Shown: piece by piece, positions 56,853 to 64,000 of the stretch
How the letters are laid out: every line of letters starts with the position of its first letter
How positions within the stretch are numbered: the first letter of the stretch is position 1
Source: Opisthorchis felineus
Taxonomy: Eukaryota; Platyhelminthes; Trematoda; Opisthorchiida; Opisthorchiidae
Assembly: GCA_004794785.1 (NCBI GenBank)
Contig: SJOL01009700.1
Coordinates: 462,332-526,331 of the forward strand
Length of the DNA: 64,000 nt
Direction of reading: 5' to 3'
Program-made: the position numbers and the translations under genes
Notes under the pieces: generated by a model
Told to the model about the DNA's origin: nothing
Database searches by the model: none
What the model saw: the letters and a program-made list of their open reading frames with translations, nothing else

Positions 56853-58772
56853 TTAGACGACAAGGCTATTGGCACCGATCAGGATCCTGGGAGCCTCATC
56901 TTCAGCTTCTGGTCTTGACAGCCAATCAGCCAGGTGGTTCTCCTTCCCTGGCAGGTGCTGGATCGTGAAGTCGTACACTTGCAACCGGAGTGCCCAGCGC
57001 GCGAGCTTTCCGCGAGGATCTCTGGTGGTCCTGATCCACTCCAGGGGTTTGTGATCAGTCTCGACATGAAATCTTCGTCCAAGCAGGTATGGCCTCCACT
57101 TATCCAGGGCCCAGACGATCGCTAAACATTCTTTCTCAATAGTCGAGTACTTCTGCTCAGCGTTAGTCAGGATACGACTGGCATATTCGATAACTCCATG
57201 CCTCTGCTTCAGGACAGCGCCGATACCGCGGTCGCTAGCGTCCGTTGCAACAGTAAACATCTCTCCGACCCTGGGCAGTTTGAGGGTCAGTTGCTGATCC
57301 AGCATGCGCGCTTTGACACGTTCGAAGGCCTCGTGTGCTTCCCTGGTCCATTCGAACTTCCAATTTTGCCCAAGCAAGTCGTACAGTGGAGCAGCAATCG
57401 TGTTGAAATCTTGGACAAACCGGCTGTAGTATGCTGCTCGCCCAAGAAACTGCCGTAGGGATCGCTTGGAATTGGGAACAGCACAGTCCTCGATCTTTGC
57501 CAGTTTTTCTGGCAGTGGGCTAACCTCTCCGTGACCCACTTTATGCCCCAGCAGTGTCACTGAACTCCGAGCGAGCTGTGTCTTGGCTTCATTTATCCGC
57601 AGGCCCGCCTCCCGGATACGCTTCAATACGGCCTTCAAATGAACTGCGTGCTCTGGTTCCGAATTGCTGTACACAACGATATCATCCCCGTACACGGCAA
57701 CATTCTGTAGACCCTTCGTTAAACGAAGCATCAAGCGCCGGAATGTGAATGGTGCTCCCGACAAACCAAACGGCATCCGTCTAAATTGATATTGGGTGTC
57801 CCCAACGGTGAACGCCGTTTTCTCCCGGTCCTCCGCCTTGATAGATAGTTGCCAATATCCGGAACGCAAGTCGAACACCGTGAAATATCGGGAATGCTGG
57901 AGGGAATCAAAAATATCCGCCACCGAAGGGACAGCTACAACCCGATTTACGGTCAGTTCGTTCAAACGCCGAAAATCCACGCAGAACCGATACTTTCCAT
58001 TTGCCTTCTTTACAAGCACAACCGGGGAGTTGTATGCACTGTTGGCCTCCTCAATTATGCCATTTTTCAACATCTCCTGCACTTGCTTATGGACCTCCTC
58101 CCGTAGATGGAGCGGCAGCGGACGGGGTCCGTAAGGTCGAAAGCATTCAGACGAGAGCGGAATTTCGTGTTCAATCCACGAGCAGAAGCCAAACGGATCC
58201 TCTTCGCCTGTGAACAATTCGGAGTATTCCTCGACCACGGATTGTACTGACGGCATGTTACAGGACGGAAGCTTTCGGACATGCAGCTCGTTCACGGCAG
58301 TGCTTGGGTAACCTTCAAGCTTGACTGCGCCATACTTGGTCACCAGTTTTCCCCGCTTGAGATCAACCACGGATTCTGTGCCCCTGAGAAAATCTGCTCC
58401 CAAAATTGTCTGCTCAATGTCTGGGCTGATAAGGAACTCGTGCTGCACGGACCTGTCGCCTAGGCGCATTGAGTGCATTGACAATCCGTCAATTTTCAGT
58501 TGGTATCCACCCACTGCTCTTACGGCTAGCGCGCACGGTTTGCATACAGCTTCGTTCCCTCTCCGTCTCAGCGATACCCCTGCTCCCGTATCAATCAGAC
58601 ACAGCTCCTTCTTCCCGTCTATCTCGACAACGGCCTGTATAGTAGCCTGTGTGACTGCACTAATCGCAACCCACCCGGGAAAAAAGAAGTAATCCAAAGT
58701 TTTATTATGTACGAGTGGTCGGGTACGAGGGCGCTGATTCTTCCAATGATTAGGATGCCACACTTGTAACAT
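56853..58772 (-). CDS. Gypsy element A pol: protease, reverse transcriptase, RNase H
   Basis: Open frame of 639 codons. Protease active site LIDTGAG at residues 59-65. RT runs from about 211 (FRPYGPRPLP) through YRFCVDFRRLN (261), FDLRSGYWQL (300) and FGLSGAPFTF to VYGDDIVVYS with the catalytic DD at 363-364. RNase H has TDASDRGIGAVL (510), KECLAIVWAL (548) and TDHKPLEW (572). Ends LADWLSR, the usual border to integrase. YGDD replaces the YLDD/YIDD common in Ty3/gypsy RT. The residues before about 10 are the far half of a gag zinc knuckle (HPNHWKNQ). Its first half, CYKCG, is in another frame, so gag and pol are joined by a frameshift here. Confidence 0.93.
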   Translation of the reverse strand: MLQVWHPNHWKNQRPRTRPLVHNKTLDYFFFPGWVAISAVTQATIQAVVEIDGKKELCLIDTGAGVSLRRRGNEAVCKPCALAVRAVGGYQLKIDGLSMHSMRLGDRSVQHEFLISPDIEQTILGADFLRGTESVVDLKRGKLVTKYGAVKLEGYPSTAVNELHVRKLPSCNMPSVQSVVEEYSELFTGEEDPFGFCSWIEHEIPLSSECFRPYGPRPLPLHLREEVHKQVQEMLKNGIIEEANSAYNSPVVLVKKANGKYRFCVDFRRLNELTVNRVVAVPSVADIFDSLQHSRYFTVFDLRSGYWQLSIKAEDREKTAFTVGDTQYQFRRMPFGLSGAPFTFRRLMLRLTKGLQNVAVYGDDIVVYSNSEPEHAVHLKAVLKRIREAGLRINEAKTQLARSSVTLLGHKVGHGEVSPLPEKLAKIEDCAVPNSKRSLRQFLGRAAYYSRFVQDFNTIAAPLYDLLGQNWKFEWTREAHEAFERVKARMLDQQLTLKLPRVGEMFTVATDASDRGIGAVLKQRHGVIEYASRILTNAEQKYSTIEKECLAIVWALDKWRPYLLGRRFHVETDHKPLEWIRTTRDPRGKLARWALRLQVYDFTIQHLPGKENHLADWLSRPEAEDEAPRILIGANSLVV

Positions 58773-58784
58773 CGGCTCATTCTA

Positions 58785-58945
58785 GAGTGCCTTCGCGGTT
58801 CCGTCTAGATGGCTGCAAGCTGTTCGGCGAGTTGGTCCACTTTGTTCTTCAGGTCCTCCACTGTTTACTCATCCCTGTTCTTCTGTGACTGCAACGTGGC
58901 CAGCGGCAGCTCGGCCAATTCCCGTGCCAGATGCACCAGGTGTTT
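58785..58945 (-). pseudogene. Gypsy element A gag C-terminus, broken
   Basis: One minus frame reads HLVHLARELAELPLATLQSQ, a stop, then TVEDLKNKVDQLAEQLAAI (coiled coil), a stop, and RCYKCG, half a CCHC zinc knuckle. The other half is at the start of the pol frame. Most of gag upstream is missing and the sequence abuts the 599-bp repeat arm. Confidence 0.7.
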
Positions 58946-59544
58946 TCTGAAATAATGCTTCTTTTTGTCTCATCAGAAGTATCTCCTAGGTCAACCGATT
59001 TGTTCACCCTGAGACGATGCGTCGCCAACTTTGGTGCATTTCGAGTCCTTTGATCTGTTCTCGAAACCTTTTTCATGCAGACTGCCCACGTCAGTACAAG
59101 TTGACTCCTTGTACATGTGTAACGGGGTCTTATCCGGCATTTTGTGATTATGGGATCTATTTACTGGTAAGTGCACTTATTTTCGGGCTTTGAGGCATAA
59201 TTTCAAGGGGCTCACGGCCCTGCGGGACACAGTTTCTTAAGCTAGCTTTGATGCACGTCAAACGGTTCTCGTGGTGGTTAAAAATGGTCCCGTGAATTTG
59301 TCATTGGTAGAATCACTCGTAGAATAACAATTATATGAGAAAGGTGCATGAGCCTCGGCAGTAACTTTTCTTCCCTCGGCCACTCTGCTGTGTACAGCAA
59401 GTAGGGTATCTGTCTATGAAGCTCAGCGGTGATGTTCGTATTAGCGCCAGGACAGAAGGAAGGCACTGCACATAATCCGGCCTACGCACTTGAAGCCCAG
59501 TAGACTGTTAGTCGCAGACGTATCCGGTCACGAAGATGTTATTG
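58946..59544 (-). repeat. Right arm of 599-bp inverted repeat
   Basis: Partner of 49466-50064. Lies immediately upstream of the gag remnant of gypsy element A and in the same sense, the position expected of a 5' LTR and leader. Over 99% identical to the left arm by eye. Confidence 0.9.
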
Positions 59545-59639
59545 AACAGATGTCGATTGTAGGCGCTCCAAGCTATGTGAGACGCTCCATACTCTTCAGC
59601 GCCTCCGTGGACTTAGCGGCGTATTCTGTGTCTGCACAT

Positions 59640-60080
59640 CCGGATGCATGACCTTAAACTTCATCCATGAATAGCACATGCCAAAGGACGTCTGATAAGT
59701 TAGTCCTGAAACACCAATGAATTGTTTTCCTCGTCGAGGCCGAGAACAACGTCGTCTGGATATCCCAGATCAACAAGATATAAGTCACCGAAGACCGGGG
59801 TTGCCAGTGCCACCTGGCGCTCCACTCATCTTTTCCATAACGAATTTGAATAGAAATAAGGAGAGTGAGCACCCTTTTTGGACGCTTCTTTTAGTTGGAA
59901 GGGTTTTGGGAACCCCTTGCATGTCCTCACTCGGTTGCAAATCTCAGAATACAAAGAAAATATGTTCACAAACTTCCGGGACATTCCTCACTGAACAAGC
60001 GTGATGACCAGAATGGAGTAGTCAACAGGGTCCAGTATGCCTTGGTAATCCTAACCTGTTCAACTTCCTTAATCTTCCCT
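59640..60080 (-). mobile_element. RTE-type LINE fragment, RT domain
   Basis: Minus frames show KGCSLSLFLFKFVMEKM, then GNPGL and FGMCYSWMKFKVMHPD, matching the QGCPLSPFLFNFV...NPGV and FG-R-A--KCKVM blocks of RTE reverse transcriptase. The catalytic box is disrupted. Confidence 0.65.
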
Positions 60081-60089
60081 CCCACCAGG

Positions 60090-62370
60090 CAGTGGATTTT
60101 TCGCTTGAGTGCGCTTACTGGTTGTCGATCAGATGGCTAGTGATCTGTTCATCGAGCTTGGTATTCAGCTCGCTAATCCTTGCAAACCGCACACTGGTTG
60201 TGTTCCCCCTACTGGTGACGAAATATTTGCCAGCTGAATGCTAAATAAGATGAACAGCTCAACAGCCGCATGGTCAACAATCCTGGTTGTCATAAAATTG
60301 AGGGAGTTTATTGTTCGTTTCTTCTCTTAACATTGAAAACCGGATCAGCTTTCCTATTAAAGCTTTTAAATTTTCACTCCTATTTCTTGCTGATTTCGCT
60401 GGTGGATACAACTACTTTGGAGGCAATGTACTTGATACAGATAAAAACATTTCCGAAAGCTTGGCTGTCTTAGCCACACTTATCAGTACTGCCGTTAGTA
60501 ACCGAAAGATTGTCCTCGTTTTCAGCCACTCTCTATCAAATAGAAAGTCATGAGTTTGCGATCTCTGTTGCCGCTCCTGATGTGTCTTGTTTTGGTAAGT
60601 TTCCATGTTTTTTGTATTTTATCGCTGTGGAGCATTAAAACTGATAGTGCAGGATCAAAATAACACATTTATGTTGTAGTTGACTGCTGTCAGAACGAAA
60701 ATCGTTCGGTTTTTCTACTTTTTGATCCAGTGGACGTACACAGTTAGATACTTTTAATTCGTCAGATTCGGAACAGATATAGTCAGAAAGTCCGTAGTAG
60801 ATTCCAGCCAGACACTTCTCTACTAAGATTTTGTGTGTAGACGCTCTGCTGGTCGTTTGAGTACAAATGAGCTTGTGAACGCCACTTCTGGCGTTCAAGC
60901 CGAAAGACTCGGGTAGTTTTGAGAGTTTTACCGACGTTGTTCCAGTGGTTACGATGAGCCGTCGATGCGATCGATTTGGCAGCTGCTCAGGAGCAGACTT
61001 TCGCAGGGAACATTTTCATATGCATGTTAACGGAATAAGGTTGTCGAGGTATTCTGGGGTTATTTCTAGCAGTCTTGTTATCCTGATTGGCTGTTTTAGT
61101 TGGTCGCTTGCACAACCGTAAATATCGCGACTAGGCTCGGTTTTCCTCATTCTTAGACACCCTAACCGTCATAACGAGTCGTTTTGGGGCCTGATGTGCA
61201 AATTCGGGGGACGCGATAGCTCAGTGGTTAGAGCCTTAAATTTACTGACCGGAAGGTCCGTGGTTCGAACCCGACCTCTGCCTCTCGACTTCCCCTGTCC
61301 AGGCTTGGGCAACCTGGCAGTATCCCAGCCCTCATGCTTCCTTCTGGCGGTTAGGCACCGAAAGAGTGCTACAGCCGAATGGTTCGACTTTCTATTCGTG
61401 CAAATTCGTGGTATCGAATGGTTTATCTCGGCGCCATGTGAATAGACCCGGACTTCACCACAACCTCACCGAATCAAAGGAGCGTTCCCGTGTTTATGAA
61501 TGCCCCTGAGCGCGACTAGTAACTTGTATTCCAGAGGGATCTGGCGGTCAATAATGGTTTCACAACCATTATGTAAGGCCTCCGCCGACCTTAAGTGGTT
61601 GACTACAAAAATCTGGGAACCATATATAAGGATAATGCTGATATCAGCGAGACACCCCGGATAAAACCACTTCCATCCTTCGGTAGTTTCATGGAAATCA
61701 ACCACGCATTCTCCTGTCTCGTCACTCCGCCAAACTTGGGTTAATTGGCATGCAAGTCAGGTATGTTATCACTGTTGTACCATCATGCGTTGGACACACC
61801 TGGGTAATCGTGTTTGAACAAAGATCCTGGCGTTACTTGAAGGTAAGTGACTCCGATGGGAGACATAGTTAAGCGTGCTAGCTGACGATGATTGAGTTAA
61901 AGCGAATTAAACTGAGGTGAATCCAAGTAGCTCAGATGGACAATAAACCACCTCTTTTGTTAGTATGCCTACTCGCGTGAGCTTGTAGAAACTTGTCAGA
62001 AACTTCAAGTCATTCCGATGATGTACACCAGACTTAGCCGCAGTGATGACGCAGCCACGGAGGCAGATTGTGCTTTTGGCCTCGCAATTAATACCAAACT
62101 GCCTGGTCGTGAGCTTGAATTCCTGAATTAAGGCTAACCACAGAGAAGTAACACGATGGGTCGGAGAAAAACGCAGCTTACCGTGCGTTTCGCCTTGATT
62201 AGCACCAACCAGATGAATCTGCCTGAATCAGTCACGTGCGGCAGCCGTTTCTCTAAAACACTGAGTGTCATTTATTGGTGCCTTTGCTTCGTATTGCGAT
62301 GGACCTCGATCTCAGTTCCAACGGGTATGTGCCATTCAAGCGGATTCATTTGTAACGGATTTTTCGTCCT
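60090..62370. other. Mostly unrecognised stretch left of the peroxidase gene
   Basis: Contains the SINE at 61198-61385. The plus frame 60311-60553 has a fairly regular sequence (DTDKNISESLAVLATLISTA) but no family I recognise. Confidence 0.5.
61198..61385 (+). mobile_element. tRNA-derived SINE, best preserved copy
   Basis: The head is tRNA-like with an A box (TAGCTCAGTGGTTAGAG) and a B box (GGTTCGAACCC), then a fixed body (CCAGGCTTGGGCAACCTGGCAGTAT...CATGCTTCC) ending in GCTACAGCCGAATGG. Copies on both strands across the window share this order, which identifies a SINE family and not single tRNA genes. The internal boxes would be its RNA polymerase III promoter. Confidence 0.85.
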
Positions 62371-62374
62371 GTAA

Positions 62375-62423
62375 GTGCATTATACAGCTGTTTCATCCTT
62401 ACTAGGAATCATCAGCAATGCGC
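62375..62423 (-). ncRNA. Type I hammerhead ribozyme motif with intact core
   Basis: On the minus strand: stem I GCGCATTG, core CTGATGA (62409-62415), stem II TTCC-TAGTA-AGGAT, then GAAA, stem III ACAG/CTGT with no loop, cleavage site after TA, and the stem I partner TAATGCAC. Stem I pairs at seven of eight positions, counting one G-U. The first pair of stem II is U-U instead of G-C, which may lower activity. A stem III with no loop would act best as a dimer, as in Penelope-like elements and animal retrozymes. A tRNA-like B box lies upstream in the same repeat (about 62441-62465). Confidence 0.72.
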
Positions 62424-62537
62424 ATCTGACGAAATTCCATGGAGTCTCTAACCCGCGACCTCCCGGTAAATAATTCGAACACAGTCGTTTGGTCACGAGC
62501 GGCTGATCGACAGTGTTATTAGATCGCACTCAGACAG

Positions 62538-62592
62538 GATATAGCGCCACTGAGCCTTCACTCAGTGAGTGAAGGCTCAGTGGCGCTATATC
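62538..62592. repeat. Perfect 25-bp hairpin palindrome
   Basis: Two perfectly complementary 25-nt arms (GATATAGCGCCACTGAGCC... and reverse complement) with a 5-nt CAGTG spacer. It sits at the junction of the foldback. Such perfection in an otherwise decayed repeat suggests recent formation or a replication-template-switch origin. Confidence 0.9.
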
Positions 62593-62890
62593 ACCACCAC
62601 CCGTGTTAACTAGCTCCTCGAGTGACGACTTCTTAAACGGATGTCTCACTCGCCGAGTGCATTTTATTCTTCCTCTAGCCTCCCTATGGTTTGTTGAAAG
62701 CCGTCATTTGAGGAGCCAGTCAAGACGTCTGACGACGTGATGTGGTTTCCGTGATTGGAGGGTGAGTGACGCTGTCGTGCCCAAGTGAAAGCGAATCCTA
62801 CTGTGATTAGCCGCCCGTGGTCAAACGATTAAGTGTTCAAACTACTAATCGGAGGTCGTGGGTTCGGAACTCTGGAGCTTTGTGAGATGT

Positions 62891-62935
62891 GCACTGCTGG
62901 TGATTCCCAATGAGGGTTAAACAACTGTACAGTGT
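62891..62935 (+). ncRNA. Degenerate hammerhead motif, opposite strand
   Basis: Stem I GCACTG pairs with CAGTGT across the motif, and stem III and the TA cleavage site are kept. The core reads CTGGTGA instead of CTGATGA, and GAA is changed to TAA, so it should not cleave. It belongs to the same repeat family as the motif at 62375-62423, in inverted orientation. The upstream sequence has a B-box-like GGGTTCGGAAC at about 62860. Confidence 0.55.
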
Positions 62936-63447
62936 TTTTCGGCATAGATTGATCTCACTTACAGGGCAAAATATCCATTAAAGTTTCCAAAATCTGCTCA
63001 CACCAACAACAGGACTTTTTAAATTAGATATAGTAACCAGCCCAGTCGACCTTGTTAAACAAGCGATGAGACTAAGGTTTTCGAGTCTTTCAGCTCACAG
63101 CATACGAACTGAGTTCAAAGATGCGCATGCGGGTTATAGGGCTCAATTCTTTCTCTAGCGATACGCACCTTCTTGTTCCCTTTTAATGGTCATTTCATGT
63201 AAACGTCAACTGTTGAGTTTTATACTGTGCAGCCCCTCTGCCAGGACGTTTGAACAGACTTTTTTCTGCTTGGTTCACCGTGTAGCCGATTCGACTGTCC
63301 CATTTTCCCAATGTGCTGCATGCCCATGATTCACCCAGGTTTGTCTACCCGGAGATCATCTTTGTACTCTTTTAGGTTAAAGTTGTGTTAGTTATGTTCT
63401 GTCCAGGCTACAGCTCTTGACCAAACCTATTGTTTCCGTTGCTTCAG

Positions 63448-63527
63448 TTGAGAGCCGATGAACAGTCAATGTACGACTTCAGTGTGACTGATATTGATGG
63501 AAAGGAAGTGGACATGCATCGATATAG
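63448..63527 (+). CDS. GPX4: GPx exon (N-terminal strand region)
   Basis: The acceptor is GTTGCTTCAG; the donor is AG|GTATTG, phase 2. Codes for [19 protein letters not shown] followed by EVDMHRY, the usual start of GPx4-type proteins (MY-F-DIDG...). An in-frame TGA lies upstream near 63418, so the frame does not simply continue leftwards. A preceding leader exon was not identified with confidence. Confidence 0.85.
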
Positions 63528-63904
63528 GTATTGTGCTATTTGCAAACGCTTACGTGCATCTTTCGTTAGTGGCAAGGTGTGTATCATAGTCAATGTGGCG
63601 TCTGAGTGAGCTTTGGCTGGAACTAATTACGTGCAGCTCCAAGCCTTGTATACCAAATATTATGAACATGGCCTCCGCGTGCTTGCCTTCCCCTGTAATC
63701 AGTTCGGCGGACAGGTATGTGTTAGCCGTTACCCTCCAACCAGAATATTTAGGAGCCCGGCACCGATGCCCAGATAAAGGAGCATGTCCAGTCCGCCTAC
63801 AATGTCACTTTTGACTTGTTCCACAAAGTCGACGTGAATGGAGATGATGCCATTCCACTTTATAACTATTTGACTTCGAAGAAACGCAGTCCATTTTTCA
63901 TAAG
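63448..63904 (+). CDS. GPX4: Selenocysteine glutathione peroxidase (GPx4/PHGPx-like), partial
   Basis: Gene-level entry. Reduces hydrogen and lipid hydroperoxides with glutathione or other thiols. Exons 63448-63527, 63570-63714 and 63753-63904 join in frame to about 125 residues. An in-frame TGA at 63607-63609 stands exactly where the catalytic Sec lies (VNVASE-U-ALAGTNY), so I read it as Sec rather than stop. The catalytic Gln follows in [15 protein letters not shown]. The Trp/Asn pair of the tetrad and the 3' UTR SECIS lie beyond the window. The lack of the long vertebrate GPx1-type insert and the FPCNQFG(G/K)QEPG motif fit the GPx4 group. The first Met could be at 63469-63471 or in an upstream exon, because the first exon is preceded by an acceptor-like TTGCTTCAG. 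The donor at 63905 leads out of the window. Confidence 0.92.
63570..63714 (+). CDS. GPX4: GPx exon with in-frame UGA (Sec)
   Basis: Flanked by TTTCGTTAG and CAG|GTATGT. Codes for [27 protein letters not shown] followed by [22 protein letters not shown], with U at TGA 63607-63609. Strong similarity on both sides of the TGA, in the same frame, rules out a coincidental stop. A naive gene finder would split or truncate the gene here. Confidence 0.93.
63753..63904 (+). CDS. GPX4: GPx exon (EPGT region)
   Basis: The acceptor is AATATTTAG; the donor is AG|GTGAGT, phase 2. Codes for [18 protein letters not shown] then [22 protein letters not shown] and [10 protein letters not shown]. The EPG-I--F-Y-V-FD-F-K--VNG pattern is typical of GPx4 and plant-like GPx. 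Confidence 0.92.
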
Positions 63905-64000
63905 GTGAGTCTCTTTGTTCTTTGTTAGTTTGTTCTTGACACGGAGGCCCATCGTTCCAGAAAATATCGAACTATTGAGTGGGACACTTCGATAGGGAGG

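Larger units (their letters stand above)
62370..62940. repeat. Head-to-head foldback of two hammerhead-bearing repeats
   Basis: The left half (minus) and right half (plus) are copies of the same tRNA-like repeat. Each ends in a hammerhead motif at the outer edge, and their starts face each other across a palindrome at 62538-62592. The right half contains GTGTTAACTAGCTCCTCGAG, as in the foldback at 19838-20090. Confidence 0.6.

Noticed and set aside
57796..58692. Several plus-strand frames of 60-123 codons opposite the gypsy pol frame
   Set aside because: They are antisense shadows of a clear protease-RT-RNase H frame and carry no motif.
61200..61280. Possible true tRNA gene
   Set aside because: A and B boxes are present, but no clean acceptor stem or cloverleaf, and the same head recurs with a fixed non-tRNA body many times: it is a SINE.
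63187..63330. 48-codon frame from ATG 63187 as a leader exon of the peroxidase
   Set aside because: No donor site gives a frame-compatible junction with the exon at 63448, so I could not support it.
63593..63814. Plus-strand 73-codon frame [13 protein letters not shown]...
   Set aside because: Out-of-frame shadow of the selenocysteine peroxidase exons. The real frame reads through the TGA and is supported by family similarity and splice sites.
1..64000. CRISPR arrays, prokaryotic operons, ribosome binding sites
   Set aside because: None present. Gene structure, splice sites and repeats are those of an animal genome.

Overview
The window is animal nuclear DNA and most likely comes from a digenean flatworm (trematode). 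Genes are split by GT-AG introns. Dead non-LTR elements of RTE and CR1/Jockey type, Ty3/gypsy LTR elements and tRNA-derived SINEs fill introns and intergenic space. Hammerhead-type ribozyme motifs sit in small tRNA-like repeats, and a glutathione peroxidase carries an in-frame UGA for selenocysteine. All of these are known from trematodes. The genus cannot be fixed from the sequence alone.

Region 1 (about 1-26,850, minus strand) is one gene, a SGSM3-like Rab GTPase-activating protein. I could place eleven coding exons with matching reading phases and consensus splice sites. They run from a start codon at 26,837-26,839 to an exon at 449-534, and the gene leaves the window on the left. They encode about 737 residues in the order TBC domain, SH3 domain, start of RUN domain. 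Both catalytic fingers of the TBC domain are intact. The introns (0.8-7.4 kb) hold SINEs, RTE fragments, a solo LTR, a foldback element and two hammerhead motifs.

Region 2 (about 26,850-60,100) is a mobile-element graveyard in which I recognise no host gene. It contains RTE elements (27.8-31.3 kb, 34.1-37.2 kb, 50.4-50.8 kb, 59.6-60.1 kb) and CR1-like elements (33.6, 43.6, 46.2-48.75, 51.2 and 53.7-54.5 kb). It also holds a gypsy gag-protease fragment with its LTR (51.35-53.56 kb) and a second gypsy element with an open protease-RT-RNase H frame of 639 codons but a broken gag and integrase (55.5-58.9 kb). A 599-bp inverted repeat at 49,466-50,064 and 58,946-59,544 brackets the last two.

Region 3 (about 60,100-64,000) is mostly unrecognised sequence. 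It has one well-preserved SINE and a head-to-head foldback of hammerhead-bearing repeats with a perfect 55-nt palindrome. At the right edge are three exons of a plus-strand selenocysteine glutathione peroxidase with very short introns (42 and 38 nt).

The most interesting signals are: the small tRNA-like repeats carrying type I hammerhead motifs, one with an intact core and base-pair covariation in stem I; the UGA-Sec codon in the peroxidase; a ~470-bp identical tract shared by two otherwise diverged dead RTE copies, which looks like gene conversion; and the 599-bp inverted repeat.
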